From contig NZ_JAPUVI010000107.1 of the NCBI RefSeq assembly GCF_029255285.1, positions 24,768 to 88,767 of the forward strand: a stretch of DNA of 64,000 bases, in the 5' to 3' direction. The DNA is from Accumulibacter sp. Its GTDB lineage: Bacteria; Pseudomonadota; Gammaproteobacteria; Burkholderiales; Rhodocyclaceae. Shown here piece after piece: positions 63,014-64,000 of this stretch. The stretch's first letter is position 1, and every line of letters starts with the position of its first letter. Both the position numbers and the translations under genes were made by a program. The notes under the pieces are model-generated. The model was given only the letters and a program-made list of their open reading frames with translations, did no database searches and was not told where the DNA came from.

Positions 63014-63257
63014 TCAACCCACGATTTCCAGCCGCCTCTCGATCCGGTCGATTCGCGCCTTGATCTGGTCGATGCTGGCCTGCTCTCGGATGATTTCTTC
63101 AAAGTTGTGGGCAACTATCACGTCGACCGGCAGCGGTGCCGGCCTCGAGGCGGGTGAGACGCGCCGCGACCTCTCGCAACTCGCTCTCGAGCCGGTCCTG
63201 TCCTGCCCGCAAGCCACGCAAGTGTTCAAGAATCAGGTTTTCCACGCTGTCAGTCAT
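63014..63257 (-). pseudogene. Frameshifted small coiled-coil protein
   Basis: The ATG at 63257 starts 'MTDSVENLILEHLRGLRAGQ' and runs on as a charged helix to 'LTRLEAGTAAG'. The matching continuation 'VAHNFEEIIREQASIDQIKA' with 'RIDRIERRLEIVG' lies in another frame, ending at 63014. Together they make one heptad-rich protein of about 80 residues. The switch of frame lies between about 63108 and 63140. Either a pseudogene or a sequence error. Confidence 0.65.
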
Positions 63258-63402
63258 GCACAACCCTCCTTTCATCAAGTGTAGCGCCAAGCACGAGAAC
63301 CTCCAAACCATGGCAATCGCACGCAGAACACCGCTCCCGTGCGCCGCATCCGGTTTTCTGGGGAGCAGGAACGCGGCACGCGTTCCTGCTCCCGGCGCTC
63401 AC

Positions 63403-64000
63403 CTACCCGCAACTCCCCACCGCCCCGCAAGCCGTACAGAAATCACACTCATATTTCCGGATCATCGTCAGATTCCCGCACTCGGCGCACAGCTTTCCAG
63501 CCGTCGGTTGCGCCGCGGTGCTGCCGGCCGGCGCAGGATTCCCAGCATCGCGTAGCGGTGGATGATCAACTGCGCGAGGTAGGCGACGGTCGAGGGGTAG
63601 TTGGTCTGGCGACGGGTACCGGGGATGAAGGCCATGAAGTCGCCGAGCGGCTCGGGGTAGTCGAGCAGCTTCCGCAGCTTCATGCCGATCCACGCCGGGT
63701 CGAGGACGCGTATGTCGAAGGACAGCAGCTTGGTCAGCCCGTCGAGGGCGCGCGGGTAGTTGCCGGAGAGCCAGATTGAGTACGGCCGGGTGACGCCGTC
63801 CGGCAGGGTGATCTCCTTGAGCCCGACGACGAAATCCTCGCCGGTGGCCGGGTTGAAGACATCGACGGTCCACGAGAGCGTGCCGTCGGTGCCGGTCTTC
63901 GGCTCCTTGCGGCTGAACATCGCGTCGAGTACCGGCGTCGGGCCTTCGTGCTTGAACGAGTCGAGGCGCTCGACGCGGTACTGGATCAGCTTCGCCATCG
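63403..64000 (-). pseudogene. nrdJ: B12-dependent ribonucleotide reductase, 3' end, frame disrupted (5' end outside window)
   Basis: The frame from the window edge gives 'LIQYRVERLDSFKHEGPTPV', 'YSIWLSGNYPRALDGLTKLL' and 'NYPSTVAYLAQLIIHRYAML', part of a class II reductase. The closing zinc-binding tail 'LCAECGNLTMIRKYECDFCT' with 'ACG' and 'CG' lies in a different frame ending at 63403. The break is near 63535-63555. The enzyme reduces ribonucleotides using adenosylcobalamin, and the C-terminal cysteines re-reduce the active site. It extends beyond the right edge. A sequencing error is as likely as a real lesion. Confidence 0.7.

Overview
The window is a high-GC chromosomal segment of a Gram-negative betaproteobacterium. 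Gene content suggests a Rhodocyclales-type polyphosphate accumulator similar to 'Candidatus Accumulibacter': it has polyphosphate kinase 1, an exopolyphosphatase, two phasins for polyhydroxyalkanoate granules, a form II RuBisCO operon and a large exopolysaccharide locus. This taxonomic guess is inference from gene content, not from a marker-gene comparison.

Layout. 1-4.65 kb: the 3' end of ppk1, a monofunctional relA, a DMT exporter and an MtfA-type peptidase. 4.66-23.4 kb: one long minus-strand surface-glycan locus of 19 genes. Reading from its promoter-proximal end it holds GDP-fucose synthesis (fcl, gmd), a cupin epimerase-like gene, a glycosyltransferase, a CMP-nonulosonate-type cytidylyltransferase, an amidotransferase/HisH/HisF trio of the acetamidino-sugar type, an acyltransferase, a PLP enzyme, an SDR, a flippase, a capsule-type transferase and a Wzy-like polymerase. 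It ends with a tightly coupled NeuD-like / PHP / ATP-grasp / GT2 / DegT module. 23.7-32.5 kb: a ROK kinase, an MFS transporter, an unrecognised membrane-anchored protein, ppx, priA and hemE, with DnaA-box-like sites between the last two.

32.6-40.2 kb: on the minus strand, cbbM-cbbQ-cbbO (RuBisCO and its AAA+/VWA activase), followed by a DUF1538 double-repeat membrane protein, a P-II-like protein, a CBS-pair protein and a small unknown protein. I propose this second group may be a carbon- or ion-transport module that serves RuBisCO. 40.6-43.4 kb: kdsD-kdsC-lptC-lptA (Kdo synthesis and LPS transport). 43.4-45.1 kb: two phasin genes with a near-consensus sigma70 promoter and a strong terminator, followed by a decayed IS3-type transposase fragment. 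45.6-49.5 kb: a hybrid sensor kinase with three tandem periplasmic solute-binding modules.

49.6-61.9 kb: plus-strand housekeeping and envelope genes (hydrolase, NamZ-like muramidase, glyQS, gmhB, acyltransferase, YgjP-like peptidase, gloA). This run ends in a string of ATGA-overlapping genes (YVTN propeller, NodB deacetylase, fatty-acid-hydroxylase-like, small alarmone hydrolase) and a lipoprotein. 62-64 kb: a second lipoprotein, a frameshifted coiled-coil gene, and the 3' end of a B12-dependent ribonucleotide reductase whose last exposed segment is out of frame in this sequence. No rRNA, tRNA, CRISPR array or intact mobile element was seen.
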